Assembly: GCA_036852015.1 (NCBI GenBank)
Contig: JAANDG010000060.1
Location: 248,001-312,000 of the forward strand
From: Pelodera strongyloides
Taxonomy: Eukaryota > Nematoda > Chromadorea > Rhabditida > Rhabditidae
Reading direction: 5' to 3'
Length of the DNA stretch: 64,000 bases
In this document: one piece after another, positions 11,101-24,000 of the stretch
Numbering within the stretch: position 1 is the first letter of the stretch
Layout of the letters: each line of letters starts with the position of its first letter
Made by a program: the position numbers and the translations under genes
The notes under the pieces: model-generated
Database searches by the model: none
Seen by the model: only the letters and a program-made list of their open reading frames with translations
What the model was told of the DNA's origin: nothing

Positions 11101-12767
11101 TGGTCATCTGCTTAATGTCCTGTCCAAGTTTGCGATTCGCACGCGAAAATGACGAACGCCTTACATGGATGTCAAATGCCTACCGTAATCCATGCCAATA
11201 ACGCCTTTGACACTATTTTGAAATAAATCCGTACCATATTCAAAATCGCTGCGGAACCATGGTCATTTACGTTGACTCGGACATGGACAGGCATTTTTCA
11301 CTTTCGCAAATGCGAATCGCATACATGGACAGGCCATTCCAGTTCAATAGTGTTAAACACTCTCCATACGAATAAAACCATGAACGTTGTGGGTTAAATT
11401 CCGTGATAATGGAGGTGGTCAGTGATAGGCTGTTTGAACAAAACACCATGTTTCGGTCAAATATATTAATTTTGAATTGCTTCCGGGCTTCCGGATGTGG
11501 TTATAACCAATCCGGAGGTGGCTCGTGCGTGTTTTCACGCACCAACCTGTACCCCTGCCCGGTTGCGCTTCCCGCTTCGTATATGATTCTAAGCCTGATT
11601 TATGCCATTTTTTTACCCCAAGTGATGGGAAAACGTATCTAAATACCCTAATTCACTTTAGGCAGTACTACGCATTTTCCACCGACCCCCGGATAAAGAG
11701 ATTGGGAATGCAATGTTGGGTCTACTGCGCGGTGTGTGCACTGGAGGCCTCGATTTGCATAAAAGTATGTTTTTTTTAATATGGTATACATCTTGATGAA
11801 TTAACTGATTGTGTATATGTTTGTTATACTGACTCCGATTCGCTGTAGTATTGATTTGAACGTTTTGTATATCCATCTCTTCTTTCGCCGATGAGTAGTT
11901 CGAAATGAACCCTAATGGAGGACTTCTGATTTCGATTTCTGTTGATTACGCGTATGCCTACATTGATCATTGATACACATCGGGATTGGTTCAGATCATC
12001 TCCGCTGGGTATTTTGCATTCCGAGTAGATATATTTATGTGGAATGTGTCGTTACCACATTGTGTTTCGGCCTCTAGGCTTGACGTACCGTCTCCATTCC
12101 CCATATACGATCGGGGTTGATTCCCTAGTGTATGATTACGTTTATTGGTTCAGGTTGGCCGTCAGCAATTCCCCAACACTCAACTCGGTCTCATCGCCCT
12201 CTGGATAGTCGGCATGTTCGTTGGCACGTTTATCACCGTTCACTTCTCACTTTGGTGGGCGAACAGGAATAAGGACGTCAGTCTATTATGTTTTTTTTTG
12301 TTCAAGTGTGCAGGAAGGAGTTTTTCGTCGATCTACCTTGTTCTGGTCAATTATGAATTTTGTTCCTAATCATATTGGGGTACTTTTCATGTCGTTGGAC
12401 GAATATTCGAAATAAATAGCTGTGGTTAGACGAATGTTTCACGTCGAGCACTTTTTAAGTAGAGTGGTTTAAGCTTAATGATGTCCGTTCTTCCCCGCGG
12501 GGCACCAGTTTCAGAGGTTCTGCAAAACAGTACTGGTTGTACTGGTGCGAATGAAAGAAATGAGCCAATGACATGCGACTGTTCTTCGTAACATGCGTTT
12601 TTTGCCCGATTGAGTACCCCGTTCCTTTTTAGATGACAGCAAATATCAACGTTGGTGGAGTGTTGCGAAAGAGGTACTTGGACAGTTCATACGAGAACCT
12701 CGGAATTCTGGATGACGAGGTCAACGAAAGAAGACGTGATCTGGGCCTACGCAAGAAAAGGCAATGA
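8144..12767 (+). CDS. pssy-1: Phosphatidylserine synthase (PSS1/PSS2 family)
   Basis: Base-exchange enzyme that swaps the head group of phosphatidylcholine or phosphatidylethanolamine for serine in the ER membrane. Exons are 8144-8273, 8470-8635, 8724-8922, 9040-9096, 9142-9375, 9893-10044, 10449-10548, 10787-10938, 11662-11764, 12154-12276 and 12633-12767. All joins keep phase and give about 516 residues, near the family size. Family blocks include [55 protein letters not shown] and [14 protein letters not shown], with several membrane spans between. The N-terminus ([13 protein letters not shown], then an acidic stretch) and basic C-terminus ([14 protein letters not shown]) are cytosolic tails. 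The ATG directly follows a TTTTAG acceptor, as in trans-spliced nematode genes. Least certain is the start of exon 6 (ACTTAAG, 9893); intron 5 holds a local duplication. The C. elegans counterpart is pssy-1. Confidence 0.93.
9460..9790 (+). repeat. Tandem ~155-bp direct repeat inside pssy-1 intron 5
   Basis: The block GAGGTAAAACTGCGGTTTTT followed by GTCAG, a CTCTGTATTCC segment, CATTTAGTATATGCAAAT and TTGTACATTACACTAC appears at about 9460 and again at about 9616. Each copy begins with a sequence resembling the exon 5 donor (ACAGAGGTAAAT at 9371). Confidence 0.75.
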
Positions 12768-13620
12768 ACGAATTTAAGCCCACCAGGTCTTGTTATTCAT
12801 TTAACGATTTTGTCTCTATTGTGCTATTGTGCTACATATTATTTTAAATGTACTTCCCGGTTTGTCCTTGTTTGATTGACGGCAAGTAGTGCTACTTCTA
12901 GCCAGTAAATGGTATAACCTTCGTTTCAAAAACGGCATGTGACTCAGTTATGTGCAGAATAGGATAGGATATAGGATCTGTTTAAGAGAGAAATGTGTAG
13001 TTTAATATCCGAATGTAATTATTGCTTAGCTATTGCTTAGAACCCCATTTATATCACCCTTATTTGCCAGAGTTTATGAAGGATATCTCATTCTCACTTG
13101 TTCTGTTTGTCAGCGTGCTATTGATGTTTTGACTGACGCTTTCTATTTGCTCACATATTTGTTTTCGCTCGCTTGTTCAACAGCATTTATTAACGTATAG
13201 TTATTTTTTTAGGCTTTTAGGGCTTATCGTTGTAGTTTTCCACCATTCCACCTATCGACTTACTATCACTATGATGTCCTAATTCTAATAACTCTGATAT
13301 ATGTACTGTAGACTGTAGCTTAGATCACTGAACGGGTTACCCACGACCCACGAGAGCTGGACCTACCCTAAGATGACAGTAGCCGGATTTTAATCGTTTA
13401 AGTGTATGTTTAACTCATATAATTGAGATTAGAGTTTGGTTCGCCTAGGTTTGTTCATTCCAATGATCTTGTTAATTTCTTTCGTACAAAGAGTTTATAT
13501 AATGTTTCCGGTTTATACTTGTATTGTTGATTCCCTTGAAAATGTTTGAATGACTTGTATTGTAAGATTATATCATATATCGTGATAATAAACACTTTTT
13601 TTTGAAGTTGAAATGTTGAA
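12768..13620 (+). other. 3' UTR and downstream flank of pssy-1
   Basis: AT-rich and without open frames. Ends with a poly(A) signal at 13587-13592. A short GCTTAGCTATTGCTTAG tandem occurs at about 13023. Confidence 0.5.
13587..13592 (+). terminator. Poly(A) signal for pssy-1
   Basis: AATAAA followed by a T tract, about 820 bp after the stop codon, the first canonical signal in the expected orientation. Confidence 0.5.
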
Positions 13621-13819
13621 GTGGTGGTTTTCAGAAGAGTGTTCGTGGTTTGTGTGGGGGAATATGTATTGTTGGTGAATAAAGCTCACACGCTGCACCT
13701 CGCAAACTGTTTAGGGAATCTGTAATTGACGTAATTAGGTTTCCTGTTATGTAATTGTCAAATAATGTACGACTTCTGGGAGCAGATCGTAGAAAACGGG
13801 AATCTATTACGACGGACCT

Positions 13820-14060
13820 CGGTTTTTTAGAAGTTCAAACCATTTGACGAGCAATTCTGTTCGAAAACTTGGTTTCCAAGTGGGTGCCAAATTTCCGGTG
13901 AACGGCGAAATTTTTTTTTTCGATGGAAACCATTTGGTGACCGATTTACCGACGGGTTTTTTGGTGGTTTCATGCCCGCACCCGCGCCCGCATCAGTTTG
14001 TGCAAAATGCACTAACCTTGCAGAATACATATCACCACTAATCTCTTTTTGATAAAACTT
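13820..14060. repeat. CATTTGGTGA-type dispersed repeat
   Basis: Contains AACCATTTGACGAGC, AACCATTTGGTGACC and a GGGTTTTTTGGTGGTTT stretch. Similar CATTTGGTGAC/GTCACCAAATGG motifs recur at about 62160-62340 in the right part of the window. Probably a degenerate transposon remnant. Confidence 0.4.
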
Positions 14061-14464
14061 TGCCATGGTTTCGCATGTATGAGGTTATTTTTTTTTAATG
14101 CTCAGTATTATTTTGATGAATAACCTCGAATTGCTTCATTAAATGTATTTTGCAAAGCTCACACTTTACACGGAGCCCGCGAGGAGTCGAAAGCGACTAA
14201 TAAAACAAATTTCACTCGCTGAATAGTCGTGTTTTAATATTTTTATTTTGGTACTGAAGCTTTTCCGGTCGGAGAGGGAAATTAATGCCGGATTTTAATG
14301 TATACTTCATTTTTAAACGGTTATCTTTTCTAGGGCAGCGATACCAACCGTCGGAGGCGTCAACTAGGGCGTCAACTGGACCAACGGACGGACGGCCTTG
14401 AAAAGGTTCCATTTATATTAATTCTACGAGGAGAAACTACGTGCACTTACTCTAGCTCTAGAAT

Positions 14465-15745
14465 CGGGGTCCCCGCTTTTAGTGGCTTAACCTAAATTCT
14501 CAGAATGCGCTGACAGAAGACCCAACCATGGATGGTCGATTGTGAATATTCTGGCACTAAGATTTGTATCGGTGTCCCCGCTTTTAGTGGCTTAAACTAA
14601 TTTCTAAGGATGCGCTGACAGAAGACCCAACCATGGAGGGTCGATTGTGAATATTCTGGCACTTAGGTTTGTATCGGGGTCCCCGCTTTTAGTACTAAAT
14701 TCTAAGGATGCGCTGACAGAAGACCCAACCATGGACGGTCGATTGTGAATATTCTGGCACTTAGGTTTGTATCTGTGTCCCCGCTTTTAGTACTAAATTC
14801 TAAGGATGCGCTGACAGAAGACCCAACCATGGAGGGTCGATTGTGAATATTCTGGCACTTAGGTTTGTATCGGGGTCCCCGCTTTTAGTACTAAATTCTA
14901 AGGATGCGCTGACAGAAGACCCAACCATGGACGGTCGATTGTGAATATTCTGGCACTAAGCTTTGTATCGGTGTCCCCGCTTTTAGTACTAAATTCTAAT
15001 GATGCGCTGACAGAAGACCCAACCATGGAGGGTCGATTGTGAATATTCTGGCACTTAGGTTTGTATCTGTGTCCCCGCTTTTAGTACTAAATTCTAAGGA
15101 TGCGCTGACAGAAGACCCAACCATGGACGGTCGATTGTGAATATTCTGGCACTAAGCTTTGTATCGGTGTCCCCGCTTTTAGTACTAAATTCTAATGATG
15201 CGCTGACAGAAGACCCAACCATGGACGGTCGATTGTGAATATTCTGGCACTAAGCTTTGTATCTGTGTCCCCGCTTTTAGTACTAAATTCTAAGGATGCG
15301 CTGACAGAAGACCCAACCATGGACGGTCGATTGTGAATATTCTGGCACTAAGGTTTGTATCGGGGTCCCCGCTTTTAGTACTAAATTCTAAGGATGCGCT
15401 GACAGAAGACCCAACCATAGACGGTCGATTGTGAATATTCTGGCACTAAGGTTTGTATCGGGGTCCCCGCTTTTAGTACTAAATTCTAAGGATGCGCTGA
15501 CAGAAGACCCAACCATGGACGGTCGATTGTGAATATTCTGGCACTAAGCTTTGTATCGGTGTCCCCGCTTTTAGTACTAAATTCTAATGATGCGCTGACA
15601 GAAGACCCAACCATGGACGGTCGATTGTGAATATTCTGGCACTAAGGTTTGTATCGGTGTCCCCTCTTTTAGTGGCTTACCCTAAATTCAGAAGCCCCAG
15701 CCATGGATGGTCGATTGTGCTGTTGAATATTCTGGCACTGAGGTT
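14465..15745 (+). repeat. Satellite DNA, 98-bp unit, subfamily A
   Basis: About 13 head-to-tail units. Landmarks repeat every 98 bp, for example TTTGTATC at 14668, 14766 and 14864. Each unit contains ATGCGCTGACAGAAGACCCA, ACGGTCGATTGTGAATATTC and GGTCCCCGCTTTTAGT. Units differ by only a few bases (GGGGTCC/GTGTCC, GGAGGG/GGACGG). It changes into subfamily B at about 15700-15750. Confidence 0.95.
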
Positions 15746-18700
15746 TGTACCAAGGCTTAACCCTAAAATTTAAGCGCTGATCGAAACCTTAACCCGAAAT
15801 GGTGGACTTAGTAGGTACGCCTGAATTGTATCAGGTTCCCAGCTTTTTGTGGCCTACCTAAAAATTTAAGGGCGCTGAGCGAAACCTTAACCCGAAATGG
15901 TGGGTCCATTAGGAATGCCTGAATTGTATCAGGTTCCCAGCTTTTTTGTGGCTTACCCTAAAATTTAAGGGCGCTGATCGAAACCTTAACCAAAAATGGT
16001 GGGTTCATTAGGTACGCCTGAATTGTATCAGGTTCCAGCTTTTTGTGGCTTATCCTAAAATTTAAGGGCGCTGATCGAAACCTTAGCCCAAAATGGTGGG
16101 CCCCTTAGGAATGCCTGAATTGTATCAGGTTCCCAGCTTTTTGTGGCTTACCCAAAAATTTAAGGGCGCTGATCGCAAATTTAACCAGAAATGGTGGACT
16201 TATTAGGTACGCCTGAATTGTATCAGGTTCCCAGCTTTTTGTGTTGCTTGCCCTAAAATTTAAGGGCGCTGATCGAAACCTTAACCAGAAATGGTGGGTT
16301 CATTAGGTACGCCTGAATTGTATCAGGTTCCCAGCTTTTTGTGGCTTACCTAAAAATTTAACGGCGCTGCTCGAAACCTTAACCAAAAATGGTGGGTTCA
16401 TTAGGTACGCCTGAATTGTATCAGATTCCCAGCTTTTTGTGGCTTACCTAAAAATTTAAGGGCGCTGATCGAAACCTTAACCAAAAATGGTGGGTTCATT
16501 AGGTACGCCTGAATTGAATCAGGTTCCCAGCATAAATTTAAGGGCGCTGATCGAAACCTTAACCAAAAATGGTGGGTTCATTAGGTATGCTTTTTTATAT
16601 CAGGGTCCAAGCTTTCGGTGGCTTACCCTAAAATTTAAGGGCGCTGATCGAAACCTTAACCAGAAATGGTGGGCTCACTAGGTATGCCTTTTTTATATCA
16701 GGGTCCAAGCTTTCGGTGGCTTACCCTAAAATTTAAGGGCGCTGATCGAAACCTTAACAGAAATGGTGTACTTAGAAGGTACGCCTGAATTGTATCAGGT
16801 TCCCAGCTTTTTGTGGCTTACCCTAAAATTTAAGGGCGCTGATCGAAACCTTAACCAGAAATGGTGGGCTCACTAGGTATGCCTTTTTTATGTCAGGGTC
16901 CAAGCTTTTTGTGGCTTACCCTAAAATTTAAGGGCGCTGATCGAAACCTTAACCAGAAATGGTGGGCTCACTAGGTATGCCTTTTTTATATCAGGGTCCA
17001 AGCTTTTTGTGGCTTACCCTAAAATTTAAGGGCGCTGATCGAAACCTTAACCAGAAATGGTGGGTTCATTAGGTATGCTTTTTTATATCAGGGTCCAAGC
17101 TTTCGGTGGCTTACCCTAAAATTTAAGGGCGCTGATCGAAACCTTAACCAGAAATGGTGGGTTCACTAGGTATGCTTTTTTTATATCAGGGTCCAAGCTT
17201 TCGGTGGCTTACCCTAAAATTTAAGGGCGCTGATCGAACCCTTAACAGAAATGGTGGACTTAGTAGATACCCCATCTTTTTGTGGCTTACCTAAAAATTT
17301 AAGGGCGCTGATCGAAACCTTAACCAAAAATGGTGGGTTCATTAGGTACGCCTGAATTGTATCAGGTTCCCAGCTTTTTGTGGCTTACCTAAAAATTTAA
17401 GGGCGCTGATCGAAACCTTAACCAGAAATGGTGTACTTAGAAGGTACGCCTGAATTGTATCAGGTTCCCAGCTTTTTGTGGCTTACCCTAAAATTTAAGG
17501 GCGCTGATCGAAACCTTAACCAGAAATGGTGGGCTCGCTAGGTATGCCTTTTTTATGTCAGGGTCCAAGCTTTTTGTCGCTTACCTAAAAATTTAAGGGC
17601 GCTGATCAAACCTTAACCAAAAATGGTGGGTTCATTAGGTACGCCTGAATTGTATCAGGTTCCCAGCGTTTTGTGGCTTATCTAAAAATTTGGCGCTGAG
17701 AAACCTTAACCAGAAATGGTGGGTTCATTAGGTACCCTGAATTGTATCAGGTTCCCAGCTTTTTGTGTTGCTTGCCCTAAAATTTAAGGGCGCTGATCGA
17801 AACCTTAACCAGAAATGGTGGACTTATTAGGTACGCCTGAATTGTATCAGGTTCCCAGCTTTTTGTGTTGCTTGCCCTAAAATTTAAGGGCGCTGATCGA
17901 AACCTTAACCAGAAATGGTGGGTTCATTAGGTACCCTGAATTGTATCAGGTTCCCAGCTTTTTGTGGCTTACCTAAAAATTTAAGGGCGCTGATCGAAAC
18001 CTTAACCCGAAATGGTGGGTTCATTAGGTACCCTGAATTGTATCAGGTTCCCAGCTTTTTGTGGCTTACCTAAAAATTTAAGGGCGCTGATCGAAACCTT
18101 AACCCGAAATTGTGGGTTCATTAGGTACCCTGAATTGTATCAGGTTCCCAGCTTTTTGTGGCTTACCTAAAAATTTGGCGCTGAGAAACCTTAACCAGAA
18201 ATGGTGGGTTCATTAGGTACCCTGAATTGTATCAGGTTCCCAGCTTTTTGTGTTGCTTGCCCTAAAATTTAAGGGCGCTGATCGAAACCTTAACCAGAAA
18301 TGGTGGGTTCATTAGGTACCCTGAATTGTATCAGGTTCCCAGCTTTTTGTGGCTTACCTAAAAATTTAAGGGCGCTGATCGAAACCTTAACCCGAAATGG
18401 TGGGTTCATTAGGTACCCTGAATTGTATCAGGTTCCCAGCTTTTTGTGGCTTACCTAAAAATTTGGCGCTGAGAAACCTTAACCAGAAATGGTGGGTTCA
18501 TTAGGTACCCTGAATTGTATCAGGTTCCCAGCTTTTTGTGTTGCTTGCCCATCGAAACCTTAACCAAAAATGGTGGGTTCATTAGGTACGCCTGAATTGT
18601 ATCAGGTTCCCAGCGTTTTGTGTCTTACCTAAAAATTTGGCGCTGAGAAACCTTAACCAGAAATGGTGGGTTCATTAGGTACCCTGAAATGTATCAGGTT

Positions 18701-19257
18701 CCCAGCTTTTTGTGTTGCTTGCCCTAAAATTTAAGGGCGCTGATCGAAACCTTAACCAGAAATGGTGGGTTCATTAGGTACCCTGAATTGTATCAGGTTC
18801 CCAGCTTTTTGTGTTGCTTGCCCTAAAATTTAAGGGCGCTGATCGAAACCTTAACCAGAAATGGTGGGTTCAGTAGGTACCCTGAATTGTATCAGGTTCC
18901 CAGCTTTTTGTGTTGCTTGCCCTAAAATTTAAGGGCGCTGATCGAAACCTTAACCAGAAATGGTGGGTTCATTAGGTACCCTGAATTGTATCAGGTTCCC
19001 AGCTTTTTGTGGATTACCTAAAAATTTAAGGGCGCTGATCGAAACCTTAACCCGAAATGGTGGGTTCATTATGTACCCTGAATTGTATCAGGTTCCCAGC
19101 TTTTTGTGTTGCTTGCCCTAAAATTTAAGACCCAGCTTTTTGTGGCTTATTCTAAAATTTAAGGGCGCTGATCGGAACCTTAGCCATAAATGGTGGGTTC
19201 ATTAGGTATGCCTTATTTGTATCAGGGTCCCAGCTTTTTGTGGCTAAACCTAAATTA
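15746..19257 (+). repeat. Satellite DNA, ~98-bp unit, subfamily B
   Basis: About 36 units, for example CAGGTTCCC at 15832 and 15930. Typical unit parts are TTTAAGGGCGCTGATCGAAA, CCTTAACCAGAAATGGTGGG, ATTGTATCAGGTTCCCAGC and TTTTTGTGGCTTACC. Length variants (for example a shortened TTTGGCGCTGAGAAACC unit near 17690, 18170, 18460 and 18640) recur at multiples of the unit, suggesting higher-order repeats. The unit aligns along its whole length with subfamily A, so both descend from one monomer. Confidence 0.95.
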
Positions 19258-19327
19258 TAGTCAGTAAATAATTGTACGCGCGCGAGTAATTTACATACAC
19301 ATTTTGAAAACGGGCTATCATACGGCT

Positions 19328-19479
19328 TTAAAGCGAAATACCGGCCGGTTTTTGAAACACATGGATCCCTGTTTTATGCATCGGCATCATATGCAAATCA
19401 GCATATTTAGAAAGCTCACGTACATAAGAATGCAGTTGTCCATGGTGCGTTTCAAAAACCTGCCGAGTTTTCGCTTTAA
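19328..19479. mobile_element. Palindromic-end MITE, family P3
   Basis: Starts TTTAAAGCGAAATACCGGCC, continues GGTTTTTGAAACACAT, and ends in the inverted form ...CGTTTCAAAAACC...CGCTTTA. Lies at the right end of the satellite, separating the main array from a last unit. Confidence 0.8.
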
Positions 19480-19483
19480 CCAA

Positions 19484-19590
19484 AAGCCAATTATGCCTTA
19501 TTTGTATCAGATCAGGGTCCCAGCTTCTCGTGGCTACCCTAAAATCTAAGGGAGCGCTGATTGAAGGCTTAACCCTGAATGGTCGATTAC
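19484..19590 (+). repeat. Outlying satellite unit
   Basis: One diverged unit with GTATCAGATCAGGGTCCCAGC and ...GAGCGCTGATTGAAGGC, ending GAATGGTCGATTAC. The end resembles subfamily A while the rest resembles B, so it may be an intermediate form. Confidence 0.65.
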
Positions 19591-21098
19591 ATAGGATTCC
19601 GGTGTTCCACAACATGGATGTCGCGCATTTTGACAACTTCTTCACGAAAGGATGCTGGGCAGCTACGCCTCTCCGCACTTATCTACTTTGCACTCTTTGT
19701 GCAGGCGCATAAGGTTCAGAATAGACTAAAATGCACACTTGGGGAACATTTATCTTGTGGGAAAATAGAGAAACGATAGCATGCTATTTTAGAAACTGAA
19801 TGTTGCGCAGCTAAAGCTAAAGCACATTTTAGCATTCGGGGAAAAAAGGCGCCGTCAAGGACACGACCTCGGTCGATTTCTACCGTACTTATTCGTTCCG
19901 GGGCAAAATATCGGGAGGAATGACGCCGTAGGGGATTACGGCACGTGAGCGACTCCGAAAATTAGAAGCTGGTATGTTTGGACATTTTGTGAGCTTTTAA
20001 GCGGTCACTGTACCTTTTTTTTGACTAATTTGTTGCGCGATTTTTGAGGGTGAAGTGGAATATTTACAGGGCTTCAAGTTGATTTTTTTTTACATGATTT
20101 TCAGCTTTCAGCTACAAAAAAAAAAGTAGAAAATAGGTAAAAAATAAAGAAGACCTTTTACAGATTCCGGTTAATTTTTCTGCTGCTTCGGTATACGCTT
20201 TTGTTTTCACGTGTCTTTCGTCTTTTTATACCATACGTGCATTCGTTGAAAATGCTCTCTCTTTTATCCTAGTCGGATAGCCTAGAAGTAAATATGAAAA
20301 TGGGGTGTTATTCGTCTTGGAAGGCTAGTGAATTTTCGCATGCTAGGATTTTAGCATTTTTAAAGCGAAATACCGGTCGGTTTTTGAAACGCATCGAGGA
20401 CAACTGAATTCTTAGGTATTTATGCTAATTTGCTCGAATTTAACTCGATTTTTTGTTCTAATTTATGTTCATTTGCATATGCTCCATAAAAATGTTTATG
20501 CACCCGACGCGTTTCAAAAACCGGCCGATATTTCGCTTTAAATGATAATTTCAACTTTCGAAAGGGTCCGAAGCCCAAAGCTCAATTTTCTTAAAAAAAA
20601 TTCCTAATTAGACAACACTTTTTTTATTGAGCAAAACAGCGCAAGACGTTTATCTTATCAATAGTGATTTTTTAAGTGATAATTTCAAATAATCATTCGA
20701 AACTAGCAAATGCTTCGGAGTATTTTCGTGGAAACGAGCAGGGCGACGTCTTCATGCGGGAATCACAATTTTTACCACTTTTGTAGAAGACAAGAGGGTT
20801 GTTATTAGGAACACGTGCCCGAAGGCCTAAGGGTTCGAGAAATCACCTGAATTTATCCCCAAGGAAAGGAAACACTAAATGATGATTAGGGAAATTTTAG
20901 GCGCATTTTCAGCTTAGTTGTTAATGGTTTTAATTTTAATATTTCTTTTTACAAATCGATCTATACTTTTTTTACAGCGCGCAATTTTTTCTAATGAGTT
21001 TAGCTGTGCGTATTTCGACCCTCGACTGCAAAAAAACAAACTGAAGATAAACACTAGCGTAAAAATATGTTTATTCTTTATTTTTGCCTAGGTTTCGA
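19591..21098. other. Upstream flank of the DM gene, no gene seen
   Basis: AT-rich with T tracts. Contains one P3 element (20358-20542). A promoter, an outron or a further 5' exon of the DM-domain gene may lie here. Confidence 0.4.
20358..20542. mobile_element. P3 MITE copy
   Basis: TTTTAAAGCGAAATACCGGTC at left and CCGGCCGATATTTCGCTTTA at right, inverted over about 35 bp. The interior is AT-rich with CTAATTTATGTTCATTTGC. Confidence 0.85.
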
Positions 21099-24000
21099 AT
21101 GGATCCACGGGGACCACGAAAGTGTCTGCCTTGTGGCCAACACGGTGTCAAGGTTCTCAAAAAGAGGCACAGTTGCCCTTACGCAAACTGTGAATGTGAG
21201 AAGGTTTGAATTTATTTTTGCCTATTTTATTTCAAAGAATTAGTTTTAATTTTTAATCTCTAGAAATGCAGAAATGCTTTTTTTTTTTACATATTATTGG
21301 CAAATTACTTTTTTCGGCGGTATTACTTACGGAAATTCGATCGTTTAAAGCGAAATGCCAGCCCCTTTGGAAAATTTGCATATGATAAGCAAATCCTATG
21401 TATCCTATGCTAATTTTGTACGATTGCCGTGGACGATCGTACAAGATTAGCATAGGATACATAGGATTTGCTTGTCATATGCAAATTTTCCAAAGGGGCT
21501 AGCATTTCGCTTTAAAGCGAAATACCTGCCGGTTTTTGAAACAACAAAAAGTTGAGCTTAATTCGAGTAAATTAGCATAAACACGTGCTAATTCGCTTTA
21601 AAATGATATTTTCAGTGCGCGATAATTCGCAATCGACGCGCCATAATGAACCGGCAAATTAAAGTGCGCAGGACACAGGACAAAGCACTACAGATGCCCA
21701 TTACCAAACGCGAGGTTACATTTGCGGTTTTGAAGATCCTTATTCTAAATCTAGCCTTCTTCCAACATGAACCTTTAGCAGGTTCCTAAGGTGTTCAAAT
21801 CAAAGCTAACACGATTTGTTCATAATTAATATTAAGGGTATTTATTAAAATATATCCAAACTAAGTTTCAACCGGATTCACCACCGTGAAGTTTTTCAAG
21901 TAAGCTTTTCGTAAAAATATACAGTACGGAAAAATAAACTGAAGAATTTCAAATGCGCATACGCAAATTTGCATCGCATTTTAAATTTGCATATGCAGCT
22001 TTGAAATCCGCAGTTTTTTTCCGTACTGTATACTTTTACGCAAAACTTACAAGAAAAGCTGCACGGTGGTGAATCCGGTTGAAACTTAGTCTGGATTTAT
22101 TATAAAAAATACCCTTAATACAAATTATGAACAAATCATAAATACAGGTTCATTTTGGTGCGCCCGGCCCTTTAAACTACTTGTTTAGATCTCTCCAAAG
22201 GTGCGTCTCGTCTATTTGTGTCAGCGATGCAAAAACCACGGAATAATACAAATACGGAAGGTGAATAACCATTTTCGTGGGAAAAGGTCCCAAAATAAAG
22301 GCCATGAAGGTCCCAAAAATTGGTGAACACCTATTTTCGCTGGAAAAGGTCCCAGAATAAAGGCCATAAAGGGCCCTAAAAATTTCTACTACACTAGGCG
22401 GCGATTCTCTTGTAGCCAAATTTAATTTTTTTTTTACATTCTTTTCTTCACAAAATTCCTTTCTAGAACCACCGCGTGTGCCGTTTCACAAATTGTGCCT
22501 GCGACCAATGCAAGCTGATGGCGCAGAGTACGAAAATAAAAGGGCTTTACAATTCAAGTAAGCTCATTTATCTAAAAAATTTCATGTTCTTGGTCTAACC
22601 ACAAAAGTGGGCCTCAGAGAGCCGAAATAGAGAAAAATAGACTTTTAGGCATATAATGGCATTTTCGCGGTTTCGCCATGCAAAATCATACAGTAGCCGC
22701 CATTTTCGGCAATGCTAATTTTTTTCTTTAAAAAACGCATTTTTAGCCTATTTCTTCTTCGTTTACGCATGTGGCATGTAGGATGCATTCGGCTTATTGT
22801 TAGAATAGAATTCGCTAAAGGTAGCCAAAATAGGCGATGAATGCGTTCGGGATGGATTTTAAAAGCTAGTTTAAGCCAAAATTCATACGGTAGTCATTAG
22901 AATAGCAATTTCGCACCAACTTTTCTAAGGTAGCCGTAATGGGTGAAGCATGAATTTGTTTGTGTTGTGTTTAAACGAAGGTTCGTACTTCGTACTTAGC
23001 CATGGTTTTTTTTATTTTTTTTTTACTTCTAAAGCCTTTTTAAGCCAAAAATTCATATCTTTATGGCTTTATGGGCGTTTTTTTTCACTTTCACGTAACG
23101 TAGCTGAAATAGGAAATCGTTAATTTCCCAGAATTTGGTTTGGCGCTAAAAAGCCGAAATCATCCAGGAGCAACTCTAAAAGTAAAATTACGGTACCGTA
23201 TGAACTCTGGTATATTCTGAACCTTTAACAACACTGAAATAACACTTTACTCTCACGAAAATAAATATTGCATCAGGAAAATAAATTTTGCGTATTTCAG
23301 AAAGGAAACGATGTGGTGAACGCCAAGGAGAATCCGATCAGCAGAATGTGAGTTTTGACTTTTTATTAGTGGCTAAATAGAGAAAGACTGCCACATTTTC
23401 TTGACATAGACTCGTGAGAAAACTACGCTGAAACACCACGATTGCATAAGAACCTAATTTTGTAAACACTCAAACTTACCGACTTATAGCTACCGTACCC
23501 TGACCATAACTGTTTTTTTTCTTGCCGAAAATTTTCACAATTCGAGTCCTTCATTAAAAGACGGGAAACCCAAATAAGGCTGTATGCCTAGATACGGGAG
23601 CTAGTCGGAATTTCTTTCTAACAACTATGTGTGTAGTAGTTTCAAAACTTCTTGAATGTAAAATGCTGTTACGCGCCCGATTTTTCTACAGACACCATTT
23701 CTCATTTTGAGTTGAAAATTTTGCGAATTAACTTTCCTCTAACGCTGTTTACAATCTTGAAGCCCCCTCTTCCTCTAAGTGCCCTAACTATTGCATATTT
23801 TGAATTTTTCAGTTTTTCTTCAGGTGGGACGCACTTCTCGTGTACGTGTTATAATTTTCGTCGTATTTTAGGATGAGGTTCCGAAGTCGTTGATGAGTTC
23901 CATACAGTGTCCAAATGACAGCGAGCTGAGAAAAACTGTGGAAGCTGTAGATTTGGAAGATGCGGCAACATCAGACGCTTCGCCCTCCGCTTCCGCTTTC

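Noticed and set aside
14465..19257. CRISPR-like repeat array
   Set aside because: Units are contiguous with no unique spacers, period 98 bp, in a nematode genome. It is satellite DNA.
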